Part shown: positions 43,101-58,100 of the stretch, piece after piece
Position numbering within the stretch: the first letter of the stretch is position 1
Layout of the letters: every line of letters starts with the position of its first letter
Assembly (NCBI RefSeq): GCF_000817815.1
Contig: NZ_JPRD01000049.1
Coordinates: forward strand, 62,001 to 126,000
Direction of reading: 5' to 3'
DNA from: Vibrio owensii CAIM 1854 = LMG 25443
GTDB taxonomy: Bacteria; Pseudomonadota; Gammaproteobacteria; Enterobacterales; Vibrionaceae
Length of the DNA stretch: 64,000 nucleotides
Translations under genes and position numbers: made by a program
Notes under the pieces: generated by a model
What the model saw: only the letters and a program-made list of their open reading frames with translations
Told to the model about the DNA's origin: nothing
Databases searched by the model: none

Positions 43101-46100
43101 CGAGATGAAGATGGAGCAGAAGTTGATACCGTCATCAATGTGAATGTATTGCCAATCAATGATGCGCCAGTATCGGGTGATTTGGCTTATAGCGTTGATG
43201 AAGACGGTGCGATTACACTCAGCCAAGAGCAGCTTCTTTCTCAAGCGTCTGATATTGAGGGCGATGACCTGACTGCTAGCGATTTGACTGTCGATGGAAA
43301 CGCAACCGTTACAGCGAACGATGATGGCAGCTTCACGATTACACCAGATGCGGACTTTAATGGTGACATTGATATCCAATTCAACATTACGGACGGCACA
43401 GACACTATCCAAGCAACGGTGGATCTAACGGTTAATCCGGTTAACGATCTTCCTGTTCCTCAAGACCAGCAGTTCAGTGTTGAAGAAGATGGCACGCTGC
43501 AGTTTACCGATGCAGACTTGCTTGCTGGCGCGACCGATATCGATGGCGATAACTTAACGGTTGATGGCATTAGCTACACAGGCAGCGATGGTGTGCTGAC
43601 TGACCACGGTGATGGTACTTACACCTTTGCACCAAACGAAAACTTCAACGGTGATGTCAGCTTTAGTTTTGGTGTTTCTGACGGCACTGAGACCGTACCT
43701 GCCAATGTGGACGTGAGCGTCACTCCAGTGAACGATCCTCCGGTTGCGGGTTCAACGTCTTACACGGTTGATGAAGATAATGCGATTACCATTTCCGACG
43801 AGCAGCTTCTGGCTAACTCTTCGGATGTGGAAGGCGCAGTGTCTATCGATAGCGTGACCTATTCAGGCACCGATGGCGTATTCCAAGACAACGGTGACGG
43901 CACTTACACCTTCATGCCGAATGAGAACTTCAGTGGTGATATCAGCCTTGATGTGATTGTGGCGGATGAGCAAGGTGCGATTGACGAAACGACCGCAGGC
44001 ATTACGGTCATTGAAGTGAATGACCCTCCAGTTGCCGGTCCAACGTCTTACACGATTGATGAAGATTCAGTACTGACATTCAGTGAGTCACAAATTCTTG
44101 CCAACGCATCTGATATCGAGGGCGATGTAGAGCTTGTTGGCATCAGCTATGAAGGCTCGGATGGTATCTTTACCGTTAATGGCGATGGTACTTGTAGCTT
44201 TGCGCCAAACGAGAACTTCAATGGCCAAGTTCAGTTGGATGTGACCATTCAAGATGAGAATGGGGCAACCGTTGATACGCACATCAATGTCGATGTATTG
44301 CCAATCAACGATCCACCAGTATCGGGTGATTTGGCTTACACCATCAACGAAGACAGCTCAATCACGCTAAGCCAAGAGCAGCTGCTTGCCAAAGCGGGCG
44401 ATATTGATAGCGAGAACCTTGAAGCCATCAATCTATCGACAGATGACAACGCGACGATTCAATACAACGATGATGGCAGCTACACCATCACACCAGATGA
44501 AAACTACAACGGTGACCTAGATCTGACCTTCGATATCATTGATAACGATGGCGGCTCGGTACAAGTTGGTCTGGATATTACGGTTAATCCTGTGAATGAC
44601 TTGCCACAAGCGCAAGATCAACAGTTCACGATAGAAGAAGATGGCACCTTGCTGTTCACGGATGCAGACCTATTGGAAGGTGCATCGGATATTGATGGCG
44701 ATGATCTGTCTATCGAAAACGTTCTCTACACAGGTGCGGATGGTGTACTTACCGACAATGGCGATGGCACTTACAGCTTTGCGCCGAATGAGAACTTCAA
44801 CGGTGACGTCCAGTTCACATTCGATGTGTCTGACGGCACAGGTTCAACACCAGCATTCATTGATGTCAGCGTGACACCAGTGAACGATCCACCGGTTGCA
44901 GGTTCTACGTCTTACACGGTTCAAGAAGACGGTCAAATCACCATTAGTGACGAGCAGTTGTTAGCCAACTCTTCTGATGTGGAAGGCGATGTAGCCTTGG
45001 CGAATGTTAGCTACTCTGGTAACGACGGTAGCTTCGTGGACAATGGCGACGGCACATATACCTTCACGCCAAATGAGAACTTTGACGGTAACATTTCGCT
45101 CGACGTTACGGTCATCGACCAAGATGGTGCAACGGATACAACAACCGCAGGCATCGATGTTATCGCGGTGAACGACGCACCTGAAACGTCAGGCATTCAA
45201 GCTGAAGTGGATGAAGATAACGCCATCACCATCACGCAAGAGCAATTGCTTGCGAATGCGACAGACATTGAAGGTGATGACCTTGTTGCCAGCAATCTAC
45301 AAACCAATGACCCGGATGCGACGATCGTAGCCAACGATGATGGTTCATTCACGATTACGCATACGGAAAACTTCAATGGTGAGTTGGACTTCACTTACAA
45401 CATCAGCGATGGCGAAAATGATGTTCTGACCACGTTGGATCTGACCGTTAATCCTGTCAACGATGCGCCAGAAGCGGGTGACGAGATCTTTATTCAAGCA
45501 GAAGAAGACCAAACAGTGGGTGTTTCTCTGCGTGAAGAGCCTGCGTTACGTCTCGACCAAGCCCCTGAAAACGGCATCATTGAAGCAAATCTAAATGACG
45601 AATGGGTACAGCTAGAAGTCGGGCAGGAGGTTCCTGCAGACACGGAAGTGCGCTTCATTCCAAATGATGATGCATTGGCAAACGGTACGCATACGAGTCA
45701 AATTGGTACCTTTGACGACAACGCCAGCCTTGATGATTGGGGTACTGCTGTTGACCCTTACACACGTGAGTTTGTTGATGGTGATTTGAAAGTTACCGTT
45801 CAAAGTAATGATGACCCACTCGGTGCGTGGAATGGTAAAACACACATCGGTCACGGTATTGGTGATACTGACCGCCAAGGCTTGAGCGGTGATGAAAAAC
45901 TGACTGTGACTGTTGAAGGTCAAGACATCAACGAAATCAGCTTCCACCTAGATGGTCTAGGCGGCTGGTTTATGGAGGAGTCTCGCCACTTTACCGAAGT
46001 CGAAATTCGCGCGTTTAACTCTGATGGTGACTTGATCGACTCGATGACTTACCACAAAGAAGATCGTGGTAGCTATGAGACGGATTACACCTTAACGGTG

Positions 46101-49100
46101 AACGAGCCAGTGTCTTACTTTGAGTTAGGAACGATTCAAGGTAACGGTACTTACGTGGTTCAAAACATGACGGTTTCGCAAACTTGTCATGATGAAGCGG
46201 TGTTCACATCTATTGGCGTGGACGGCACGGAAATCACTGAAACGGTAGAACTGAATATCCGTGAAGGTGACAGTGAAATCGAACTGACCGCTGACCTGCC
46301 AAATGTGACCATCGATACCGAAGGTTCTACGCAGTTTGCCTCTGTGGTAATCACAGAAGAACAGCTTTTAGCACAAGCGAGTGATATCGATAGCGATGTT
46401 CTTGATATTCAAAACCTAGAGCTGGTGGGGGATAACGCGGAGCACGCTACGTTAACCGACAACGGCGATGGTACATGGACAGTCACACCAGATGAGAACT
46501 TCTACGGTGAGATTGAGCTTGGTTACCAAGTTACAGATGGTGAACTCACTGACGACAACATCATCAACATCAACTTTGAAGCAGTAAACGATGCACCAAT
46601 TGTTTCTGGTCCGATTGTGTTGTCGACTGATGAGGATGTGGGCATTACGTTTAGCGCGGATGATTTGCTTGCCAATGCAAGTGACGTGGAAGGCGATGCG
46701 CTGTCTATCTCTGATATCTCTTACAGCGGTGATAACGGTGAGCTTGTCGACAATGGCGACGGCACTTACACCTTTATGCCGAATGAAAACTTCAATGGTG
46801 AAGTCGACATCGATTACAAAGTCTTTGATGGCACCGATGAAGTCGATACCCATCTAGATCTGACCGTTATTCCAGTCAACGATGTGCCAGTTCCTGGTGC
46901 GCCGCTGCATACTCAAATGCTAGAAAACGGCACCATCATCATCGAAGCAAAAGACCTGTTATCAGGTGCGACTGATGTGGATGGCGACATTCTGCATATC
47001 GAGAATCTACTGCTTGTCGACCAGTCACAAGGTACGTTGACAGACAACGGCGACAACACCTTTACCTTCGAACCAACTTCGAACTTCTACGGTGAAGTGA
47101 ACCTGACCTTCGACATCAGCGACGGTCAAGCAAGTGCACCAAGCACAGCGAAGATCGATGTTGAGATCGTCAACGAAGGTCCAGAGGTCAGCGGTCCTGT
47201 TGATGCGGTCGTCGATGAAGATGGCTCAATTACCATCACTCAAGAAGACTTGTTGGCGAACGCGACGGACGTGGATGGTGACAACCTTGAAGCGGTGAAC
47301 CTATCGACCAACGATCCTAATGCAACCATCGTTGAGAACGCTGATGGTAGCTTCACGATTACACCGAGCGAAAACTTCTTTGGTGAAATCGAATTTACTT
47401 ATGACGTAACTGACGCGATTGAAACCGTCGCTGCAGATCTAAACCTCACCGTTAACCCAGTGAACGACCTGCCAGATGTGCCTGATTTGTCCTTCACTAC
47501 AGAAGACGGCGAAGCCATCACGATTACTGAAGCAGAGCTGCTGGCTCAAGCGACGGACATCGAGGGCGATGACCTGTCTGTTGTTAACGTGACGAGTTTA
47601 AGCGACACGGTTCAAGTGACAGATAATGGCGATGGCACTTACACGTTAACGCCAGAGCAGGGCTTCTTTGGTAATGTTGACCTTACGTTTGATGTGAGCG
47701 ATGGCACCGATGTGGTGGCGGCAAACATCGACTTGAAAGTTGAGTTCGTCAACGATGCACCAGAAGCAGCGCCAATCGTGGCAGACCTGGACGAGGATGG
47801 CTCTATCCTCGTGACACAAGAAATGCTGCTTGAAAATGCCAGCGATCAAGATGGTGATGACCTATACGCAACGGCACTAGAAACCAATGATCCTAATGCC
47901 TCTATCGAGGATAACGGCGACGGCACCTTTACCGTTACGCCTTCACAGCATTTCAATGGAGACATCGAGTTTACTTATGAAGTGAGCGACGGTGAATTGA
48001 GTGTTGCCAATGAAATGACATTGACGGTGAACCCAGTCAATGACATTCCAATTGTTGCGCCTGGCATGTACCACATTGAAGAGGATGGCAGCATCCTGTT
48101 CACGCAAGAAGATCTTCTAAGCGGTGCGATTGATATTGATGGTGATGACCTCACTGTTACCAGCATTAATTACTCGGGTGATGAAGGTACTGTAACGGAC
48201 AACGGTGACGGTACATTTAGCTTCGTACCAGAAGAGCACTTCAGTGGTGACTTGCAGTTCAGCTTTACTGTTTCTGACGGCACTGATGAAGTTGAGCAAG
48301 ACATTAATGTCCATATCGAAGCCGTGGCAGATGCGCCAGACCTAGTCATCACTGATGGCGATGGTCGAAACGTGGATGATCAAGCGATCTTGGTTGAGCC
48401 AGGCGGTATTGTTGAAGTGAACATCGCCGCAGCATTGGTTGACCAAGACTTGTCAGAAACACTGACGGTGACCGTGGATGGTGTTCCAGAAGGTTCGGTG
48501 ATCAGCTACGACAACGAAGGGGTACTTAACGATCAAGACAACGGTATCACCAGTTTCAACGATACTGAAATCACGGTTACGTTTGAAGGTGAAACCGCGG
48601 GTTACCAAAACACAGCGGGTTACTACAAAGTCGATGAAGATGGCAACATCACTGGCGTTGAAGTGGTGTACGAAAACGCCTCTCAAGTTGGCGGTGGCGG
48701 TGACCTCGTACCGGGACAAGATCAGTTCAGCTTCCAAATCTCGGAAGGGGAAAGCTTCAACCTATTCTTGATTCCTAACGGTCATAACTTCAATGACTTT
48801 GCATCCATGCAAGATGGTCAGTACGAGTTCCGTGCAGCAGATGGCTCTCCTGCGAACATGGATACAGTTGACCCGCAACTCGTGTTTGTTGGTGCTGATG
48901 GTTCTGAAACCGTGATTCAAAGTCAATTCGGTGATGCAGTCTTCCATGGTGGTTCAAGCTCAGAGCTTAACCAAGATGGTATTGAGCATACCCGAACCAC
49001 CGTGAACGAGGATGGTGAACTGGTTTACGGCTTTGAAGATCTCTACGGTGGCGGTGATGCCGATTACACCGACTTCAACTTCACCATTGATGTAGGTGAA

Positions 49101-52100
49101 GTGAACAGCCAGATCTACAGCGGTGAAGTAACAGTAGGTCCAGATGGTTCTGTAACGCTTCCAACCACAGCAATTGAACAAGAGCTACAGATTCAATTGC
49201 CAGAAGACTTTAACCAACAGCTAGAAATCAATGTAACGGCAACGGCAACAGAGCTATCAAATAATGATTCTGAAACCGTTTCTCAAACCATCTATGTGAA
49301 TGCAACAGGTGCCCACATTGAACATGCGCCTGAAGCATTGCCTGTTTCAGCGATGGTTGAAGAAGATGGTTCAATCCTAATCACGCAAGAAGATTTACTC
49401 GCTAATGCGCGTGACTTGGATGGAGACCAACTGACAGCGCTGAACTTAGCAACGGATGATGAAAACATCACCATCACAGACAATGGCGACGGTACTTACA
49501 CCTTAACGCCAGATGCGGACTTTAATGGTGATATCACCTTTACGTTCGATGTGTCTGACGGCGATGATGTTGTCTCTACCAACCTTGAGTTATTGGTGTC
49601 ACCAGTTAATGATGCGCCGGAACCACAAGATCAAGCGTTCACCGTTGGTGAAGATGGTGTGCTGACCTTTACTGATGCGGATCTGCTAACAGGTGCTACC
49701 GATATTGAAGGGGATGACCTATCTGTTGAGGGCGTCACTTACACAGGCGCAGATGGTGTTCTTACTGACAATGGTGATGGCACATATAGCTTCGCACCAA
49801 ACGAGAACTTCAATGGCGACGTGAACTTCACTTTCGATGTTTCCGATGGCACGGATACTGTGACGGCAAATATCGATGTAACAGTCACGCCAGAGAACGA
49901 TCCACCGGTTGCAGGCAGCACGGCTTACACCGTTCATGAAGACAATTCGATTACCATCAGTGACGAACAGCTATTGGCGAACTCATCGGATATTGAAGGC
50001 GATGTGTTGATTGATAGCGTGAGCTACAGCGGTAACGATGGTGTGTTAGAAATCAATGGCGATGGTACTTACACCTTCTCACCAAACGAGAACTTCAGTG
50101 GCGAGGTGAGCCTAGATGTTGTCGTTGTCGATGAAGAAGGTGCAACGGACTCTACCACTGCTGGCATTACTGTGATTGAGGTAAATGACCCACCAATCGC
50201 AGGTCCTACTGCATACACTATCGATGAAGACCAAGTTCTAACCTTCAGTGAATCGCAAGTGCTACTGAATGCTTCGGATGTTGAAGGGGATGTCGAGCTA
50301 GTAGGCATCAGCTACGACGGTCCAGATGGCATCTTCTCAGTAAATGGCGATGGTACATGTAGCTTTGCACCGAATGAAAACTTCAACGGTCAAGTGCAGT
50401 TGGATGTGACCATTCGCGATGAAGACGGCGCAGAGGTCGATACTTACATCACAGTCGATGTCTTACCAGTCAATGATGCACCAGTATCGGGTAACTTGGC
50501 GTACAGCGTCGACGAAGACAACTCAATCACGTTGAGCCAAGAGCAGCTTCTTGCTCAAGCATCGGATGTAGAAGGCGACGCGCTAACCGCATCTAATCTA
50601 GTGGTTGACGGTGATGCGACGGTTACGGCTAATGACGATGGTAGCTTCACTATCACGCCTGACGCGAACTTCAATGGCGACATTGATATCACGTTCGATA
50701 TCAACGACGGCAACGACACTATTGTTGCAACAGCGGACCTAACCGTTAACCCAGTTAATGATTTGCCGCAGCCAGAAGATCAAGCGTTCACCATTGGTGA
50801 AGATGGCGTGTTGACCTTCACTGATCAAGACCTGCTGGATGGCGCAGCGGACATCGATGGTGATGATCTATCGGTAGAGGGCGTCACTTACACAGGCGCA
50901 GATGGTGTCCTAACCGACAACGGTGACGGCACATACAGCTTCGCTCCAAACGAAAACTTCAATGGCGACGTGAACTTCACCTTCGATGTTTCTGATGGCA
51001 CGGATACCGTGACCGCGAATATCGATGTGACAGTCACGCCTGAGAACGATCCACCGGTGGCAGGCAGCACGTCTTACACAGTGCATGAAGACAACTCGAT
51101 CACCATCAGTGACGAGCAATTACTGGCGAATTCATCAGACGTCGAAGGAGATGTCGCGGTTGATAGCGTTAGCTACAGCGGCACAGATGGTGTGTTCCAA
51201 GACAATGGTGACGGTACGTACACCTTCTCGCCAAACGAGAACTTCAATGGCGAAGTGAGCCTAGATGTTGTGGTTGTTGATGAAGACGGTGCAACTGCGT
51301 CAACTAATGCAAACATCGATGTATTGCCAATCAACGATGCGCCAGTATCGGGCAACTTGGCTTACAGTGTTGATGAAGACAATTCAATTACGCTAAGCCA
51401 AGAGCAGCTTCTTGCTCAAGCATCGGATGTAGAAGGCGACGCGCTAACCGCATCTAACCTAGTGGTTGACGGTGATGCAACGGTCACGGCAAACGATGAT
51501 GGCAGCTTCACCATAACGCCTGATGCGAACTTCAATGGTGACATTGATATCACGTTCGATATCAACGATGGCACCGACACTATCGTTGCAACGGCTGACC
51601 TAAAGGTTAATCCAGTTAACGACCTACCACAGCCAGAAGATCAAGCGTTCACCATTGGTGAAGATGGCGTCTTGCTGTTCACTGATGAAGATCTGCTTGA
51701 TGGCGCAACGGATATCGATGGCGATGACCTATCGGTTGAAGGCGTGAGCTACACAGGCGCAGATGGTGTCCTAACCGACAATGGTGATGGCACTTACAGC
51801 TTCGCGCCAAACGAAAACTTCAATGGCGATGTGAACTTTACCTTCGATGTCTCTGACGGCACGGATACCGTGACCGCAAATATCGATGTAAGCGTGACGC
51901 CAGAGAACGATCCACCAGTGGCAGGCAGCACGTCTTACACGGTGCATGAAGATAATTCGATCACCATCAGTAACGAACAACTATTGGCTAACTCATCTGA
52001 CGTCGAAGGCGAAGTCGCGATTGATAGTGTCAGCTACAGTGGCGCAGATGGTGTGTTCCAAGACAATGGTGACGGCACTTACACCTTCTCGCCAAACGAG

Positions 52101-55100
52101 AACTTCAATGGTGAAGTGAGCCTTGACGTTGTGGTTGTCGATGAAGACGGTGCGACGGATTCAACCACCGCAGGTATTACGGTACTTGAGGTGAACGATC
52201 CGCCAATTGCCGGCGCGACCAGCTACTCAGTGAACGAAGACGAAGTCATCACCATTAGCTCTGAGCAGCTATTGGCGAATGCTTCTGATGTTGAAGGCGA
52301 AGTCGCGATTGATAGCGTCAGCTACAGCGGCTCTGACGGTATCTTTACTGACAACGGCGATGGCACATTCAGCTTCGCACCAAACGAAAACTTCAACGGT
52401 GATGTCAGCCTAGATGTTGTCGTGACCGATGAAGATGGTGCTACGGTAGCAACCAATGCAAACATTGATGTATTGCCAGTCAACGATGCTCCAGTATCAG
52501 GTGATTTGGCTTACAGCGTGGATGAAGATGGTTCTATCACTCTTAGCCAAGAGCAACTTCTTGCACAAGCGGGCGATGTGGATGGCGATGACCTAACCGC
52601 ATCCAACCTGACTGTTGACGGTAATGCGACCGTTGTTGCGAATGACGATGGCAGCTTCACTATCACACCGGATGCGGACTTCAATGGCGACATTGATCTG
52701 AGCTTCGACATTACGGACGGTGATGCAACCATTCAAGCCACTGCCGATCTGACTGTGAACCCAGTGAATGACTTGCCAACGGTTGGTCAGCCACAGTTCG
52801 TCACGCAAGAAGACACCAGCTTCACCTTTACCGAAGAGCAACTGCTGCAAAATGCAGGTGATATCGATGGTGATAACCTAACGGTTGAAAACGTTGCTTC
52901 TGACAGTGGTACGTTAGTCGACAACGGTGACGGCACGTACACCTTCGCACCGAATGAAAACTTCGATGGCAACGTGAACGTAACGTTTGACGTCAACGAT
53001 GGCACTGCAACCGTACCAGCAGAAGCGAACATTGATGTTCAATCTGTGGTTGATATGCCAGAGCTGTCGATTGTTTCAGACTTGGTGATTGCGTCTGATA
53101 ACTTCGAGTCTGGCTCGAACGGTTGGAACGCGAACACTGAGAGCTCACAAGGCTTCGAAACGGGCGACATGCTGGGTCGCATTGGTGGCACTGGCGGTGA
53201 TGAAGCGGTCAGCAAAACCTACGATATTCCAAGTGATGTTAATGAAGTGAATATCTCGTTTAGCTTCTACGAAATCGATTCATGGGATGGCGAGTCGTTC
53301 CAAATCTTTGTCGGCGGTGAACAGCTAACCACCTTGGAGAACTCCGCGTTCCGTACTCAAGATGGTACGACAACGCTTCACGACTCTGACGGTAACGAAG
53401 TGGGTGAAGTGATCCACGGAGCCTCTCAACGTGAAGGCTTCAGTGGTTGGAACGACCAAGCACACCAAGTGAACTTAACCGTTCCGGTGGAAGACGGTCA
53501 GCTTCAGTTAGGCTTTGGTTCTACGCTAAACCAAAGTATTCCTGACGAGTCATTCGGCATCGACAACATCGAAATCACGGTAGCGGACGCGGATTACCAA
53601 ATCATTGGTACCGAAGATACGCCAGTGCCGCTTGATATCGATGCGGCGTTAACCGATACCGATGGTTCAGAAAACCTCGCTATCTTGATTGAAGATGTGC
53701 CAGAAGGCAGCTCGCTATCAGCGGGTGTTGATAATGGTGATGGTACTTGGTCACTGCAACCGGGCGAGCTAGAAGGGCTAGAGTTTATTCCTTCTGCGGA
53801 CTTCAATGGCGATGTGACGCTAACCGTGAATGCAACCTCTACGGATGTAGATACCGGAACCACGGCGACAGCGACGCAAGATGTGACGATTCATATCTCG
53901 CCAACCAATGATGCACCAGAAGTGACGGGTGATATCACGGCGGTAACTGCCGAAGACAACAGCATTACGTTGACTCAAGAGCAGTTACTTGAGCATGCCG
54001 TTGATATCGATGGTGACGACCTAAGCGCAATCAACCTGAGCACCAATGATGAAAATGCAACGGTTGAAATGAACGAGGATGGCAGCTTCACCATTACTCC
54101 AAGCGAGAACTTCTACGGTGACATCGAGTTCACCTACGATGTGACTGACGGGGAAGAAGTGGTCGCGGCTGGTCTCGACCTAACGGTAACGCCAGTCAAT
54201 GACGCACCAGAGCCACAAGATCAAGCGTTCACCGTGGGTGAGGACGGTCTTCTTACCTTTACAGATGCAGACCTATTAACAGGCGCGACGGATGTAGAAG
54301 GTGACAACCTAACAGTTGAAGGCGTGACTTACACAGGTGCAGACGGTGTCCTAACCGACAATGGTGATGGCACTTACAGCTTCGCACCGAACGAGAACTT
54401 CAATGGCGATGTGAACTTTACCTTCGATGTGTCAGACGGTACGGATACAACCTCTGCCAACATTGATGTGAGTGTGACGCCAGAGAACGATCCACCAGTT
54501 GCGGGCAGCACGTCTTACACAGTACATGAAGACAACTCGATCACCATTAGTGACGAGCAACTATTGGCTAATTCGTCGGATATCGAGGGTGATGTTGCGA
54601 TCAGCAGCGTGAGTTACAGCGGTAACGACGGTGTGCTAGAAATCAATGGAGATGGTACTTACACCTTCTCACCAAACGAAAACTTTACAGGCGATGTTAG
54701 CCTAGATGTTGTCGTGGTTGATGAGGACGGCGCGGTTGATACAACAACAGCGGGTATTACCGTTCTTGAGGTGAACGATCCACCAATCGCAGGCGTAACC
54801 AGTTACACCATTGATGAAGATGAAGTCATTACCATCAGTGCAGAACAGTTGTTGGCAAACTCTTCCGATATTGAAGGTGAGGTAGCACTAGATAGCGTGA
54901 GCTACAGTGGCAGCGAAGGTATCTTTACCGACAATGGTGATGGTACGTTCAGTTTTGCACCAAACCAAAATTTCAATGGTGAAGTGAATCTTGATGTTGT
55001 AGTCGTGGACGAAGATGGTGCGACCGCTTCGACGACGGCAAACATTGATGTTCTGCCAATCAATGATGCTCCAGTATCGGGTGACTTGGCTTACAGTGTC

Positions 55101-58100
55101 GACGAAGACAACTCAATCACGCTAAGCCAAGAACAATTGTTGGCACAAGCAACGGATGTAGAAGGTGATGCACTAACCGCTTCTAACCTAGTGGTTGACG
55201 GTGATGCGACGGTTACGGCTAATGACGATGGTAGCTTTACCATTACGCCTGACGCGAACTTCAATGGCGACATTGATATCACGTTCGATATCAACGACGG
55301 CAGCGATACTATTGTTGCAACGGCGGACCTTACTGTTAACCCAGTTAATGACTTGCCGCAGCCGGAAGATCAAGCGTTCACCATTGGTGAAGATGGCGTG
55401 TTGACCGTCACTGACCAAGATCTGCTTGATGGTGCAACGGACATCGATGGTGATGACCTATCGGTAGAAGGTGTCACATACACTGGCGCGGACGGTGTCC
55501 TAACTGACAATGGCGATGGCACATACAGCTTTGCTCCAAACGAGAACTTCAATGGTGATGTGAACTTTACATTCGATGTTTCTGATGGCACGGACACCGT
55601 GACCGCGAATATCGATGTGAGTGTTACGCCAGAGAACGATCCTCCGGTGGCAGGCAGCACGTCTTACACTGTGCATGAAGACAACTCGATCACCATCAGT
55701 GACGAACAGCTACTAGCGAACTCATCGGATATTGAAGGTGATGTATCGATTGATAGCGTGAGCTACAGCGGTAACGATGGTGTGCTGGAAATCAACGGTG
55801 ATGGCACGTACACCTTCTCGCCAAACGAAAACTTCAATGGCGAAGTGAGCCTAGATGTTGTTGTAGTCGACGAAGATGGCGCGACGGATTCAACTACCGC
55901 AGGTATCACGGTACTTGAGGTGAACGATCCGCCAATTGCAGGTCCAACTGCGTACACCATTGATGAAGACCAAGTTCTAACGTTCAGTGAATCACAAGTG
56001 CTTCTGAATGCTTCGGATGTCGAAGGTGATGTTGAGCTTGTAAGCATCAGCTACGACGGTCCAGATGGCATCTTCTCAGTAAATGGCGATGGCACTTGTA
56101 GCTTCGCACCGAATGAGAACTTCAATGGTCAAGTATCGCTAGACGTGACTATTCGTGATGAAGATGGCGCAGAAGTCGACACCTATATCACAGTGGATGT
56201 ATTGCCAATCAACGACGCGCCAGTATCGGGCAACTTGGCTTACAACGTAGATGAAGATAACACGATTACATTGAGCCAAGAGCAATTGTTGTCTCAAGCG
56301 AGCGATGTGGACGGCGATGACCTTGTTGCTGAAAACTTGCTTGTAGATGGTAATGCGACAGTAACTGCTAACGACGATGGCAGCTTCACCATTACGCCTG
56401 ATGCGAACTTCAATGGTGACATTGATATTACGTTTGATATCAGTGATGGTTCTGACACCTTGGTCGCGACGGCAGATCTAACGGTTAATCCAGTTAACGA
56501 CCTACCACAGCCAGAAGATCAAGCGTTCACCATTGGCGAAGATGGCGTCTTGTTGTTCACTGATGAAGATCTGCTTGATGGCGCAACGGATATCGATGGC
56601 GATGACCTATCGGTAGAAGGTGTGACCTACACAGGTGCTGATGGTGTCCTAACCGACAATGGTGACGGCACTTACAGCTTCGCGCCAAACGAGAACTTCA
56701 ATGGCGACGTGAACTTTACCTTCGATGTTTCCGATGGCACAGATACCGTGACGGCGAATATCGATGTAAGCGTGACGCCTGAGAACGATCCACCGGTGGC
56801 AGGTAGCACGTCTTACACCGTACACGAAGACAACTCAATCACCATCAGCGATGAGCAATTACTAGCGAATTCGTCAGATATTGAAGGCGATGTTTCGGTT
56901 GATAGCGTGAGTTACAGTGGCGCAGATGGCGTGTTCCAAGACAATGGCGATGGTACTTACACCTTCTCGCCAAACGAGAACTTCAATGGTGAAGTCAGCC
57001 TAGATGTTGTTGTGGTAGACGAAGACGGTGCGACGGATTCAACCACCGCAGGTATCACGGTACTTGAGGTGAACGATCCACCAATTGCCGGCGCAACTAG
57101 CTACTCAGTCAACGAAGACGAAGTCATCACCATCAGCTCTGAGCAGCTATTGGCGAATGCTTCTGACGTTGAAGGTGAGGTGGCGATTGATAGCGTCAGC
57201 TACAGCGGCTCTGACGGTATCTTTACTGACAATGGCGACGGTACATTCAGCTTCGCACCAAACGAAAACTTCAACGGTGATGTCAGCCTAGATGTAGTTG
57301 TGACCGATGAAGATGGTGCAACGGTAGCAACCAATGCAAACATTGATGTATTGCCAGTCAATGATGCTCCGGTATCAGGTGATTTGGCCTACAGCGTGGA
57401 TGAAGATGGTGCTATCACTCTCAGCCAAGAGCAACTTCTTGCTCAAGCCGGCGACGTGGATGGTGATGACCTTACTGCATCGAACTTGACTGTTGACGGC
57501 AATGCGACCGTTGTTGCGAACGACGATGGTAGCTTCACTATCACACCAGATGCAGACTTCAATGGCGACATTGACTTGAGCTTCGACATTACGGACGGTG
57601 ATGCAACCATTCAAGCCACTGCCGATCTGACTGTGAACCCAGTGAATGACTTGCCAACGGTTGGTCAGCCACAGTTTGTTACGCAAGAAGACACCAGCTT
57701 CACCTTTACCGAAGAGCAATTGCTGCAAAATGCAGGTGATATCGATGGTGATAACCTAACGGTTGAAAACGTTGCTTCTGACAGCGGTACCTTGGTTGAT
57801 AACGGTGATGGCACGTACACCTTTGCGCCAAACGAAAACTTCGATGGCAACGTGAACGTGACGTTTGATGTCAACGATGGCACCGCAACCGTGCCAGCAG
57901 AAGCGAACATTGACGTTCAATCTGTGGTTGATATGCCAGAGCTGTCGATTGCGTCAGACTTGGTGATTGCGTCTGATAACTTCGAGTCTGGCTCGAACGG
58001 TTGGAACGCGAACACTGAGAGCTCACAAGGCTTCGAAACGGGCGACATGCTGGGTCGTATTGGTGGCACTGGCGGTGATGAAGCGGTCAGCAAAACTTAC

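Noticed and set aside
42918..43412. Minus-strand frames of 60-164 codons inside the giant gene
   Set aside because: They are antisense shadows of the repeat array: they recur at repeat spacing, lack ribosome-binding sites and resemble nothing.
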